The position numbers and the translations under genes were made by a program. DNA of 64,000 nucleotides, taken from Lachnospiraceae bacterium. Lineage in GTDB: Bacteria > Bacillota > Clostridia > Lachnospirales > Lachnospiraceae. Position 1 is the stretch's first letter; the number at the start of each line of letters is the position of its first letter. The notes under the pieces were generated by a model. That model made no database searches. It was not told the DNA's origin and worked only from the letters and a program-made list of their open reading frames with translations. Location of the stretch: positions 35,670 through 99,669 of the forward strand of contig CABIXN010000009.1 of the NCBI GenBank assembly GCA_902362715.1, given 5' to 3'. Positions 54,469 through 62,799 of the stretch are shown here, piece after piece.

Positions 54469-55551
54469 ATGAATGATTCTGTAAAGGTATCTGCCATCAT
54501 TCCGGTATTTAACGGCGGTAAGTTACTAAAGAAGTGTCTGGATGATCTTATCTGTCAGACCTTAAAAGAAATTGAGATCATCTGCGTCAACGACGGCTCC
54601 ACCGATGATACCCCCGAAATTTTAGAGCAATATGCAAAACTAGACAGCCGCATCCGTGCTTTTCATCAGGAAAACGGCGGCGCTGCTACAGCCAGAAACT
54701 ATGGTCTGACCAAAGCCCGGGGCAGCTATGTTTTGTTTCTGGATGCAGATGATTTCTTTGAACCGGATATGCTTGAAAAAACCTGGCAGCGGGCCTGTAA
54801 GCTGAATACTGATATTGTGCTGTTTAAAGGCGACCGGTACCGGCATCAGGCACAGGAATTTATCCCTATGAAGTACGCTCTGCGGGATGAGCTGCTGCCT
54901 TTCAAAGAAGTATTTAACTATCATGATCTTTCTGATTATATTTTTAATTTTGTTGTGGGCTGGGCCTGGGATAAATTATATCGAAGAGAATTTTTAGAGA
55001 CATCCGGACTTTCCTTTCAAAATCTTCGGACCTCCAACGACTTATATTTTACATTTCTGTCTCTGATTCTGGCAGAGAGCATCTGTGTGGAAGACAGCCT
55101 TCTGATTCATCACAGAATACAAATCAATGAGTCTCTCTCCGTTACCAGGGAACGCTCCTGGAACTGCTTTTATCTGGCAGGAAAAGAGCTTTATAACAAA
55201 CTGCAGTCCTTAGGTGTATATCCGGAGGTTGAATTGTCCTTTGTAAACTGGATGCTGCATTTTTCCTTCTGGAATCTGGAAACCATAGAGGGCCCCTGCA
55301 AAGAAAAGGTTTACAATCTGATCCGCTCCGAAGTACTTCCACTGATTCAGTTTTCCCGTTTTCGGAAAGAGGATATCCGGCAGCCCGGACTTTATAAAAA
55401 GGCCAGGGATATGCAGACCATGGGCTTTACAGCGTATACAAAAAAGAATGCTGCCCGCAGGATTCTTCGCTTTCACGGAAGGCAGATAAAAAAAACGGCG
55501 AAAAAAATACTCCAAAAAACAAAGGGTTTTCAAACAAAAAGTTCTCAATAA
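54469..55551 (+). CDS. Family 2 glycosyltransferase (second of three)
   Basis: A 360-residue GT-A-fold enzyme with AIIPVFNGGKLLKKCLDDL, CVNDGSTDDT, and the DADDFFEPD metal motif. The C-terminal third is helical and basic, ending in a Lys-rich tail (KKTAKKILQKTKG). It shares the same fold and motif spacing with its two neighbours, so the three may have arisen by duplication. AGGAGAAAGG precedes the start. Confidence 0.92.
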   Translation: MNDSVKVSAIIPVFNGGKLLKKCLDDLICQTLKEIEIICVNDGSTDDTPEILEQYAKLDSRIRAFHQENGGAATARNYGLTKARGSYVLFLDADDFFEPDMLEKTWQRACKLNTDIVLFKGDRYRHQAQEFIPMKYALRDELLPFKEVFNYHDLSDYIFNFVVGWAWDKLYRREFLETSGLSFQNLRTSNDLYFTFLSLILAESICVEDSLLIHHRIQINESLSVTRERSWNCFYLAGKELYNKLQSLGVYPEVELSFVNWMLHFSFWNLETIEGPCKEKVYNLIRSEVLPLIQFSRFRKEDIRQPGLYKKARDMQTMGFTAYTKKNAARRILRFHGRQIKKTAKKILQKTKGFQTKSSQ

Positions 55552-55574
55552 TATTTTTTTAAGGAAGGGGTACT

Positions 55575-56690
55575 ATGCCAAAGGTATCAATTATTATTCC
55601 AACCTACAATGTAGAAGCTTATTTAAGACAATGTATGGACAGTGTCACCGGCCAGACACTGACAGATCTTGAAATTCTGGCTGTCAATGACGGTTCCACC
55701 GACCATTCACTGGAAATTTTAAAAGAATATGAAAAAAAAGACAGCCGCATCCGCATTCTTGACGGACCAAACGGCGGATACGGAAAAGCAATGAACCGGG
55801 GGTTAAATGCTGCCACCGGAGAATACATCGGCATTGTGGAACCGGATGATTTTATTCTTCCGGACATGTACAAAGATCTGTATCAAATTGCTGTCAAAGA
55901 AAATCTGGATATTATCAAAGCTGATTTTTACCGCTTCACCGGAGATAATCCTTCCAATCTGGAAAAAACCTATGTGCCTCTCTCCCCCTCCGGCCGGGGA
56001 TACCGTCAGGTGATCTGTCCTGCCCACCGGCTGGAAGTCTTTAAATTTGTTTTAAATACATGGAGCGGCATTTATAAACGTAAATTTCTGGAAGACTTTC
56101 AGATCCGCCACAATGAAACCCCCGGCGCCTCTTATCAGGACAACGGATTCTGGTTCCAGACATTTACTCAGGCAGAAAGGATTATGTTCCTTGACAAACC
56201 TTATTATATGAACCGCCGGGATAACCCAAATTCTTCTGTCCATAATCGGGAAAAGGTTTATTGCATGAATGAAGAATATGCCTTTATCCGCCGGTTTATG
56301 GAACAGCACCCTGACATTTTAAAAACCTTTATGGGTGTTTATCACTACAAACAGTATCACAATTACGTATTTACCTTTCAACGGATTGACGATTCTTTCC
56401 GAAAAGAATACGCCAAAAGATTTGCCCTGGAATTTAGGGAAGCTTATGACCGTCAGGAAATAGATGAGTCTTTATTCTCTGATAAGGATCTGTACAACCT
56501 CTCCATTCTGCTGGAGGATCCGTTAAAATATTATTACTGGCAGAGCTTCAATTCCGAAATGCAGCGTCTGCTTCAGGAAAATAACCGCTTAAAGAAAGAA
56601 GTCCGTTATGTGGAAAAGCTTCGCAAAAGCCCTGTTTACCGGCCCGCAAAAGCTCTGATAAAAACCTGCCGCAAACTGCGCCGGAAATAA
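55575..56690 (+). CDS. Family 2 glycosyltransferase (third of three)
   Basis: A 371-residue GT-A-fold enzyme. The donor motif AVNDGSTDHS is standard, but the metal motif reads EPDDFI, with Glu at the first position of DxD. The glycine-rich NGGYGKAMNRGLNAATGEYIG block is conserved. The C-terminus carries a basic coiled-coil-like stretch (NSEMQRLLQENNRLKKEVRYVEKLRKS). AAGGAAGGGG precedes the ATG. Likely role: assembly of a surface glycan with the two upstream enzymes. Confidence 0.9.
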   Translation: MPKVSIIIPTYNVEAYLRQCMDSVTGQTLTDLEILAVNDGSTDHSLEILKEYEKKDSRIRILDGPNGGYGKAMNRGLNAATGEYIGIVEPDDFILPDMYKDLYQIAVKENLDIIKADFYRFTGDNPSNLEKTYVPLSPSGRGYRQVICPAHRLEVFKFVLNTWSGIYKRKFLEDFQIRHNETPGASYQDNGFWFQTFTQAERIMFLDKPYYMNRRDNPNSSVHNREKVYCMNEEYAFIRRFMEQHPDILKTFMGVYHYKQYHNYVFTFQRIDDSFRKEYAKRFALEFREAYDRQEIDESLFSDKDLYNLSILLEDPLKYYYWQSFNSEMQRLLQENNRLKKEVRYVEKLRKSPVYRPAKALIKTCRKLRRK

Positions 56691-56772
56691 TTTTTCCTAA
56701 ATGATACTGGGTTTTATTACTTTTCTGTTATATGATAGTATATAAAAGAAAAAAGGAAAGAAACTATGAGAT

Positions 56773-57582
56773 ATGATGACACCTTCAAATGATACCATAA
56801 AACAACCAAAATCCATCGCCATTGTCACCGGCGCCTCTAGCGGACTTGGGCAGGAATATGTGAAATATCTGTGTGAAAAATTTCCCTTAGATGAAATCTG
56901 GCTGGCGGCAAGACGTAAGGACCGGCTTTATGCACTGGCAGATACACTGTCCGTCCCATCAAAGGTTTTCCCCCTGGATCTTGCAGATGAAAAAGCTATA
57001 GAAGTGCTCTCCCTGGCATTGGAAAAAGAACAGCCCTTTATTCAATTTTTAATCAACGCCGCCGGTTTTGGGAAAATGGGCTCTTATAAAGATATCCCGT
57101 TGAAAGAACTGGATCATATGGTCCTTGTAAACTGCAAAGCTATGATGGACATTACCCAGATTTGTATTCCCTACACAAAAAAAGGAAGCCGGATACTGGA
57201 AATCTCCTCCGTTGCTTCCTTTCAGCCCCTTCCGGGGTTTAATGTGTATGCAGCTTCTAAAGCCTTTGTCACCAGCTACAGCCGGGCACTGCACTGGGAA
57301 CTGTTTTTAAAGGGCATCAAAGTCACCGGCGTCTGCCCTTACTGGATCCGCGATACGGAATTTATCGAAACTACAAAATCCGGAACCGCCAGGCCCGATG
57401 CCATCCGCCACTTTATGCTGGGCACCACTGCAAAAAAGGTCGTCCGAAATTCTATGTTTCAAAATAAAATAGGACTTGGTATTGCAACCCCAGGAATTAT
57501 CAGTACACTTTATCGGCTGGGAGCTAAATTTGTTCCCCACGAAATCGCCATCGCCGCCTGGGAAGGCCTGCGGCGGCTATAA
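56773..57582 (+). CDS. Short-chain dehydrogenase/reductase
   Basis: A 269-residue classical SDR: TGASSGLGQEYV (NAD(P) binding), INAAGFG, a Ser in SSVASF and YAASKAF (Tyr/Lys catalytic pair). The oxidised substrate is unknown. It follows the three glycosyltransferases by 82 bp. An eight-codon frame (ATG 56766, stop at 56790-56792) overlaps its start, and AAAGGAAAG sits at optimal distance from that ATG, so initiation may be shared or coupled. The 3' end overlaps pgeF convergently by 6 bp. Confidence 0.92.
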   Translation: MMTPSNDTIKQPKSIAIVTGASSGLGQEYVKYLCEKFPLDEIWLAARRKDRLYALADTLSVPSKVFPLDLADEKAIEVLSLALEKEQPFIQFLINAAGFGKMGSYKDIPLKELDHMVLVNCKAMMDITQICIPYTKKGSRILEISSVASFQPLPGFNVYAASKAFVTSYSRALHWELFLKGIKVTGVCPYWIRDTEFIETTKSGTARPDAIRHFMLGTTAKKVVRNSMFQNKIGLGIATPGIISTLYRLGAKFVPHEIAIAAWEGLRRL

Positions 57583-58440
57583 CTTCTTCAGGCACAAAAA
57601 ACCCCCCAGATTCCCCCGCTTTCCGTGGCTTGCTCTGTGGGAAAATAAAAGATCCGGATTACAGCAGGTGCAGATATTGGTAACTGCCAAGTGAGACTTT
57701 TTAATACCGGCTTCCAGCAGAAGGATTTCATTGGCTTTCCAAAGATCCAGCTGATACTTTCCTCCTGTTTTTGGAAGCAGAATTTCCTGCTCCTGTTCTT
57801 TAAATTCTCTTTTAAAAGCATCAGCCACATCCTCACTGACCTCATAGCAGTCCTGACAGATGGACGGGCCTATGGCAGCCACCACATCCTCAGGGCGGGT
57901 GCCGTAAGCATTTTCCATTGCCTGAATTGTTTTTAATCCAATCCTTCCCACAGTTCCCCGCCATCCGGAATGGGTCATTCCAATGGCTCGATGTATGGGA
58001 TCCACAAAAAACAACGGTACACAGTCGGCGAAAAAAGTTGACAGCGTCAGTCCCGGCACATTTGTAATCAGGCCATCTACATCCGTATAAGTTCTGGGCT
58101 TTATCAGCCCGCACCCGGCGTCAGCCTCTGTAACTGTCCGGACATTTGTGGTATGTGTCTGATCTGAAAATACAAATCCTTCAAACTGCGTATGAAGAGC
58201 CCGGGCAGTCCTTTTAAAATTCTCTGTAACGTCTTTGGCACGGTCGCCTCTTGTAAAGCTTAAATTCAGTTCCGAAAACATTCCTTCACTGACTCCGCCT
58301 TTTCTGGTTGTAAAGCCATGTGACACAATCCCGGTTTTTTCAAGATTTTCAAAATAAAGCAGCGGAAACTTTTCTTTTTCACCTATTTCTTCATATTTCA
58401 GCTTTAATATCCGGTCCGCATTTTTTCTCACAAATTCCAT
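57577..58440 (-). CDS. pgeF: Peptidoglycan editing factor (PgeF), DUF152 / laccase-domain protein
   Basis: A 287-residue protein: GFTTRKGGVSEGMFSELNL, SDQTHTTNV, FADCVPLFFVDPIHRAIGMTHSGWRGTVGRI with the zinc-binding His and Cys, and IGPSICQDCYEV. YfiH-type proteins act as purine-nucleoside or UDP-MurNAc-L-Ser-type amidases; editing of cell-wall precursors is the current view. It overlaps the convergent SDR by 6 bp. The ribosome binding site (AGGAGGATGG) is about 14 nt from the ATG, slightly far. Confidence 0.93.
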   Translation of the reverse strand: MEFVRKNADRILKLKYEEIGEKEKFPLLYFENLEKTGIVSHGFTTRKGGVSEGMFSELNLSFTRGDRAKDVTENFKRTARALHTQFEGFVFSDQTHTTNVRTVTEADAGCGLIKPRTYTDVDGLITNVPGLTLSTFFADCVPLFFVDPIHRAIGMTHSGWRGTVGRIGLKTIQAMENAYGTRPEDVVAAIGPSICQDCYEVSEDVADAFKREFKEQEQEILLPKTGGKYQLDLWKANEILLLEAGIKKSHLAVTNICTCCNPDLLFSHRASHGKRGNLGGFLCLKKL

Positions 58441-58461
58441 AAATAACTATCCATCCTCCTG

Positions 58462-58830
58462 TTATATCCGAAATGTTCCGCAGTATTCAAAAGCATTTTG
58501 ATACAGCCTGCATCCGGTATCATCAATACAGATAACATCAAACCTGCAGGCCGTAAAGATATTTTTTCCATGGGTTTTTAAATAAAACAGCGCCGTATTG
58601 GAAATATGTCTCTTTTTATTTAAGGTAACAGCCTCCTCCGGCGTTCCTGTCATATGATTACTGCGGTATTTTACTTCCACAAATACCAGCTCTCCATTTT
58701 CTCTGGCGATTAGATCAATCTCACCCAACATACAGCGGAAATTCTGTTCCAGGATTTCATATCCCTGCACTGTAAGCCAGGCCGCCGCCCGCTTTTCATA
58801 GAGCTTCCCCTTCTTATAATGATGATTCAT
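58462..58830 (-). CDS. YraN-family (UPF0102) endonuclease-like protein
   Basis: A 122-residue protein with the restriction-endonuclease-like core: GKLYEKRAAAWL, GEIDLIARENGELVFVEVKYRS (the D-x-(n)-E-x-K metal site). The family has an unclear role near DNA metabolism genes. It lies between the acidic hypothetical gene and pgeF in one transcription direction. GGGAAGCAG precedes the ATG. Confidence 0.92.
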   Translation of the reverse strand: MNHHYKKGKLYEKRAAAWLTVQGYEILEQNFRCMLGEIDLIARENGELVFVEVKYRSNHMTGTPEEAVTLNKKRHISNTALFYLKTHGKNIFTACRFDVICIDDTGCRLYQNAFEYCGTFRI

Positions 58831-58875
58831 CTGCTTCCCATTTCTGCTCTCTATGCTTATATGCCGGACACTTCT

Positions 58876-59499
58876 CTAATATTCACCGGTGGCTTCCTGA
58901 TATTTTCGGCTTCCGGTCTGGGCATAACTTCTCTTTCCTGAAGGAATTACTGATTTTGTTTTCAAATCCACCGCATAATATTCCACCAGATAGGTGCTCT
59001 GCCCATCCTGTTCTGTTCCGTTCACTGCATACAGATAGCATTTTCCGTTTTTAGACATCCGGTCAAATACCAGCCGTTCTGAAAGTTCCTTTTCTTCTGA
59101 TCCTATAGTTTCCCCACAGAGACCAAGATCATAGTATGTATTTCCTTTAGCATCAAACCCTTCTGTAAAAGAGCATCCCTTTTCTTTTAGTATCTGATCA
59201 TATATCAGCCGGGCAGCCTCACTGTAGGGATCCTTAAGGTTTTGATCCTGCCACTCCTTTTGAACCTTATCTTCTTTTGCTGATTCATCATCACTTTCTG
59301 CTTTTGACTGTTCTTTTTGTGTCTGTTCTTCCTGCGGTTGCTCTTCCTGTGCTTTATCTGATTCCTGTGTTTCATCTGTCTCATAAAGAAACTCTATATC
59401 CTGATCTGACTCAATAGGTTTCCGCGCAAAGATTCCCACAGGTTCACAAAAATAATGCTCACTTTTATCCAGAAACCGGGGAATCAAGCTGTAAATCAC
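58876..59499 (-). CDS. Acidic hypothetical protein with a Glu/Gln-rich linker
   Basis: A 207-residue protein not recognised. The first 38 residues are mixed; residues about 40-85 are a low-complexity stretch rich in Glu, Gln, Asp and Lys (ETQESDKAQEEQPQEEQTQK); residues 90-207 form a mixed alpha/beta domain (AARLIYDQILKEKGCSF, then GKCYLYAVNGTEQDGQSTYLVEYYAVDLKTK). The start is a GTG with only weak AGGA upstream, and an in-frame TGA lies 8 codons before it. No signal peptide is seen. It follows the SanA-like gene by 33 bp. It may be a lineage-specific protein or a shortened copy; sure only that it is translated-looking. Confidence 0.6.
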   Translation of the reverse strand: MIYSLIPRFLDKSEHYFCEPVGIFARKPIESDQDIEFLYETDETQESDKAQEEQPQEEQTQKEQSKAESDDESAKEDKVQKEWQDQNLKDPYSEAARLIYDQILKEKGCSFTEGFDAKGNTYYDLGLCGETIGSEEKELSERLVFDRMSKNGKCYLYAVNGTEQDGQSTYLVEYYAVDLKTKSVIPSGKRSYAQTGSRKYQEATGEY

Positions 59500-59532
59500 T
59501 TTATCTGCATCCTGTTCTCAAGATTAGTATAC

Positions 59533-60210
59533 TCAGTCATTGGTAAGATTTCCATCTCCTTTTATAGAAATAACCTCACCTTCATAGGTTGGTTTTGCGT
59601 GAACAGCGACGGTAAATACATCTTTCACTCTTGCCAGTATCTCTCGAAGCTCCCGGTAGGACTGTCTGGAATAGGTTCTGGCATCTGCAGACACTCCGTA
59701 AGCATCCAGCCCTAACTTGTCTGCCACATACAAGGCCCGGTATAAATGGTATTCCTGGGTAACAATAATTACCTTTTCTGCCTGAAAAATTTCTTTGGCC
59801 CGATACATACTTTCATATGTGGAAAACCCGGCATGGTCCATAAAAACATCCTCAGATACAATTCCCCGATCCATGGCATAATTCTTCATGGTGTTTACTT
59901 CGTCATAATCCTTTCTCCCGTGATCTCCTGACATCAAAAGCTTTGGTGCCGCATGTTTCTGATAAAGATCTATCCCCGCATCCAGCCTGTCCTGAAGCAT
60001 ATAGCTTGGCTTTCCTCCTGACCAGACCGCACAGCCCAGCACCAGAATACAATCCGCATCTTTCATCTGTGCAGCTTCTTTGGAGGTTATAATCCTCTCC
60101 TTCACAGAATATTTCACATATCCGTTTATGCCAAATACAACTCCCAGCACTGCCAGTACAACACATAATAATCCTATTAAAAAACATCTGATTCTTTTTT
60201 TCCACTTCAT
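59533..60210 (-). CDS. SanA/YdcF-like DUF218 membrane protein
   Basis: A 225-residue protein: an N-terminal membrane segment (CFLIGLLCVVLAVLGVVFGI), then the DUF218 core with ADCILVLGCAVW, PKLLMSGDHG and GFSTYESMYRAKEIF. Such proteins face the outside and are linked to envelope stability or a vancomycin-related phenotype. The start at 60210 is preferred over one 78 bp upstream because GGAGGAGG precedes it. Repeat copy 7 begins about 50 bp upstream. Confidence 0.88.
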   Translation of the reverse strand: MKWKKRIRCFLIGLLCVVLAVLGVVFGINGYVKYSVKERIITSKEAAQMKDADCILVLGCAVWSGGKPSYMLQDRLDAGIDLYQKHAAPKLLMSGDHGRKDYDEVNTMKNYAMDRGIVSEDVFMDHAGFSTYESMYRAKEIFQAEKVIIVTQEYHLYRALYVADKLGLDAYGVSADARTYSRQSYRELREILARVKDVFTVAVHAKPTYEGEVISIKGDGNLTND

Positions 60211-60258
60211 CTTCTGCTGTTTCCTCCTCCGGTCTCTGATACAGACCGGTTCCTGATA

Positions 60259-60387
60259 AAAAAGGCCGCCTTTGCGACATGACTCCATTCCGCCGCAGTG
60301 CGATCATCAGCGGAGCGTTTTTTGCTCTATAGGAATCGGTACTTTTCAGCTTTATCACAACACAGTATTTCCTATAGAGTAAAAAAT
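60259..60387 (-). repeat. Composite repeat copy 7 (B plus truncated A)
   Basis: On the minus strand an intact module B with the consensus arms, then the first half of A (CGCTCCGCTG...GGCGGAATGGAGTCATGTCGC), cut off and followed by AAAGGCGGCC and TTTTTT. The GAATCCTGCC hairpin half is missing, as in copy 5, so both are probably derived from one shortened form. Confidence 0.85.
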
Positions 60388-60405
60388 TTGTTCTTCGGAA
60401 CAATT
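60381..60405 (-). terminator. Terminator after the sigma-partner membrane protein gene
   Basis: Minus-strand TTGTTC-CGAA-GAACAA followed by ATTTTTT. It lies 250 bp past the stop codon of the 60655-62124 gene, abutting repeat copy 7. Confidence 0.6.
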
Positions 60406-60511
60406 TACTTTAACATACAGGACCAAAGTATTTGAAAAGAAAAAATAAATTTTTTATTAACATTCTGGGTTGTGCTGCATTGGCGGCAGAAATCTGGATT
60501 ATTGCCGATAT

Positions 60512-60580
60512 GACAAACAGCCATATAGAATATAGAAATGATATGTTTCACTTACTATACCACAATGGCTGTTTTTTGTC
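60512..60580. repeat. Long-loop inverted repeat in the gap 60406-60654
   Basis: ACAGCCAT (60517-60524) / ATGGCTGT (60565-60572) with a 40-nt AT-rich interior, then TTTTTTGTC on the plus strand. In the same gap a weak CTGCT/AGCAG stem (about 60615-60635) and no open frame are seen. Nothing else recognised in this stretch. Confidence 0.4.
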
Positions 60581-60654
60581 ACTATTCATTTAGTTTATAA
60601 ATTCATTTAAAACGCTGCTTTTCTACCGTCAGCAGTTTCAAAAGAGGACATTTT

Positions 60655-62124
60655 TTAATTATCCAGTTCAACATTCCCATCCACCGGATCAAATAAAAAT
60701 TCATCCTGAATCAGGCGAAATGCGCCTATACTGCTTAATTCTTCATGCATTCTCTTTTCCATGGCAGTTACCGCAGGATACTGAAACCAGTTTTTTTGAT
60801 GTATATAATTAAACCAGCTGCTGACCGTATAACCCTCCTGAATTTCATTTACAGTGTAGGATACATAACCTCTCTGCTGTCTGCTTCCATAAGGCATGGA
60901 AAACGCTGCGAAGACCTGCGTACTGTTCTGATCTTCTCCCTGGATATTGTTTGAGACATCTGTCTGGGAACCCAAAAAGTAATAATCAGAAACAAAAGTT
61001 TCCCCATTTTTATCATATAGTACACGCCCGGTTACATCACCGGCCGACTCCCATCCGTCAGAAACTACATGATACGCAGGCAAAAGCTGAATCGCTTCCG
61101 TACCGGAACAACCGAAATCCTTCTTCCAGAGAAAATGGTGGAAAATTATCCATTGTTCTTTCTCACCGGAAATCTGCACCCCAACCCCGGTGATACGCAG
61201 ATTTCTAATATCTTCAGCAGGTTCATCTGCCACATTAACAACTACCTGCCGTGCACCCTCACAGGCCGCCAGATCCTCAGCACTGATATCATTTAAAACA
61301 TACTCCGGGAAACCAAGCTGAAGAAGTCTTGATTTCGTATCAGCAGCCTTCGCAGCTTCATCTGCTTTAAGAACAGTCCATTCCATGGGATAACTACCGC
61401 CAAATGTATAACCACAGGCAGATCCGGCCAGGAGAATTGAAAGAAGTAATATCACAATACTGCGGTCTGACACTTTTTTGTATGCAGGCCGGATTACATA
61501 CCCGGCTTCATCAAATTCTTTTGACAGTTTACACAGACTTCGAATGATAAATATATAACTGACAATCATGGCTCCCGGCACGATCCATCCGCTGTACTGA
61601 ATAAGGGCAAGAAGGCACAAAAGAGCATACCAGACAATCAACGCCGTCGCCCCTCTCCCATGAGGCGAAATCCCTGCTTTTTGTTGAACAGACAGCACTC
61701 CCCGCCAAAGACAAACCAGTTCAAAAAACAGAATCGCCAGATGAAACAGTTTCAGTATGAAAACAGCCTGAGTATTATATATTACAGTTCGATAAATACT
61801 CGTATTAAGTATCAAAAAAGTATAAAAATATATGGTCTGAAAAACTGATAGAATAAAACAAATTTTAAACCACTTATTTTCATGTCTTAAATTGCAAAAC
61901 CCCAGCAGAAGCAAAGTTGTACCGATGGCCGGCAGCACATATTCCAGCCACAGGAAGTCCAGTATGAAAGCATTCAGCGCCAGTCCTGCCAGTATTCGAT
62001 ACATCGGCTTTTTCCAAGGTGTTACTGCCGCAGCAATATTATCAGGAGGCAGTTTTGAAATACTGCTTTCCAGCATTTTTTCAAAATCCTTTTCTTTTAT
62101 TGTTTCCCAGCTATGATTACTCAT
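60655..62124 (-). CDS. Membrane protein paired with a sigma factor (possible anti-sigma)
   Basis: A 489-residue protein not recognised. Residues 1-40 are cytoplasmic and could bind the sigma factor; about six hydrophobic segments lie at 43-60, 66-80, 90-110, 120-145, 165-180 and 185-205, with another at about 222-240. Residues 245-489 are soluble, with strands and no known catalytic motif (GARQVVVNVADEPAEDIRNLRITGVGVQI). The coupling to the sigma gene (ATG 6 bp after its stop region, ribosome binding GGGGTG) suggests a membrane sensor and anti-sigma factor. The alternative start GTG at 62133 overlaps the sigma stop by 4 nt. Confidence 0.75.
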   Translation of the reverse strand: MSNHSWETIKEKDFEKMLESSISKLPPDNIAAAVTPWKKPMYRILAGLALNAFILDFLWLEYVLPAIGTTLLLLGFCNLRHENKWFKICFILSVFQTIYFYTFLILNTSIYRTVIYNTQAVFILKLFHLAILFFELVCLWRGVLSVQQKAGISPHGRGATALIVWYALLCLLALIQYSGWIVPGAMIVSYIFIIRSLCKLSKEFDEAGYVIRPAYKKVSDRSIVILLLSILLAGSACGYTFGGSYPMEWTVLKADEAAKAADTKSRLLQLGFPEYVLNDISAEDLAACEGARQVVVNVADEPAEDIRNLRITGVGVQISGEKEQWIIFHHFLWKKDFGCSGTEAIQLLPAYHVVSDGWESAGDVTGRVLYDKNGETFVSDYYFLGSQTDVSNNIQGEDQNSTQVFAAFSMPYGSRQQRGYVSYTVNEIQEGYTVSSWFNYIHQKNWFQYPAVTAMEKRMHEELSSIGAFRLIQDEFLFDPVDGNVELDN

Positions 62125-62129
62125 ATTGT

Positions 62130-62660
62130 TCACCCCCCCAGCATCCTGCGCAGCTTCTTTTTCAAACGATAGAGTTTTCCTTCCACATCTCTCTTTGTCA
62201 TATTCATTTCAGAGGCAATCTGTTCTGTGGACTGCATATAATAATATTTTCTGTAAAACAAAGTTCTTTCTTTTGAGGATAAATGCTGCAGTGCATCATA
62301 AACAGCTGCCTGTCTTTCCCGGCAAATGGCTTCATCTTCCGGATTCAGTTCTGTAGAAGGCATATCTTCCGGAATTTCCACGGTATTACTATGCAAAAAA
62401 ATACTTCTTTTATAGTTCAGGGCACCATTTCTGGTAACTGCGGTTAACCAGGCATGAAAGCTTCCCCGTTTTGGGTCATACTTCCCGGCTTTTTCCCATA
62501 CCTTCATTGCCACTTCAAAAAGACAGTCTTCTCTATCTTGCTCATTTGATAACACAGGGGCAATAATATATCTCATCAGAGGCCCATAATGCTTTAACAA
62601 TGCCTTCATTCCTTCTTCCTCTTTCTGAAGCAGCAGTTTAACTATTTCCTGTTCCTTCAC
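62130..62660 (-). CDS. RNA polymerase sigma factor, sigma-70 family ECF-like
   Basis: A 176-residue sigma factor: region 2 (ALLKHYGPLMRYIIAPVLSNEQDREDCLFEVAMKVWEKAGKYDPKRGSFHAWLTAVTRNGALN) and region 4 (ALQHLSSKERTLFYRKYYYMQSTEQIASEMNMTKRDVEGKLYRLKKKLRRMLGG). It starts with GTG after AAGGGGG. It is coupled to the membrane protein gene downstream (60655-62124). This is a second, unrelated sigma system in the window. Confidence 0.9.
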   Translation of the reverse strand: MKEQEIVKLLLQKEEEGMKALLKHYGPLMRYIIAPVLSNEQDREDCLFEVAMKVWEKAGKYDPKRGSFHAWLTAVTRNGALNYKRSIFLHSNTVEIPEDMPSTELNPEDEAICRERQAAVYDALQHLSSKERTLFYRKYYYMQSTEQIASEMNMTKRDVEGKLYRLKKKLRRMLGG

Positions 62661-62742
62661 AACTATGCCCCCTTTTTTACTGTCTCTCTATTAAATCATA
62701 CACAAATCTGCAGAAAAACCCACGGTTATTTTCAAAAATCCG

Positions 62743-62783
62743 CAAAAAAACAGCGATACGAAAAGCCAAAGCCCAGTATCGCC
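62743..62783 (-). terminator. Terminator of the MFS gene
   Basis: Minus-strand GCGATAC / GTATCGC (62776-62782 with 62753-62759) followed by TGTTTTTTT. Confidence 0.8.
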
Positions 62784-62799
62784 ATTTTTTATTTTTCTA

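Noticed and set aside
9636..60387. CRISPR array or IS element from the repeats
   Set aside because: The copies are scattered single units with no regular spacers, and no cas or transposase gene is seen.
60406..60654. Possible small gene or RNA in the gap
   Set aside because: No open frame with a start and ribosome binding site, and only weak inverted repeats were found.
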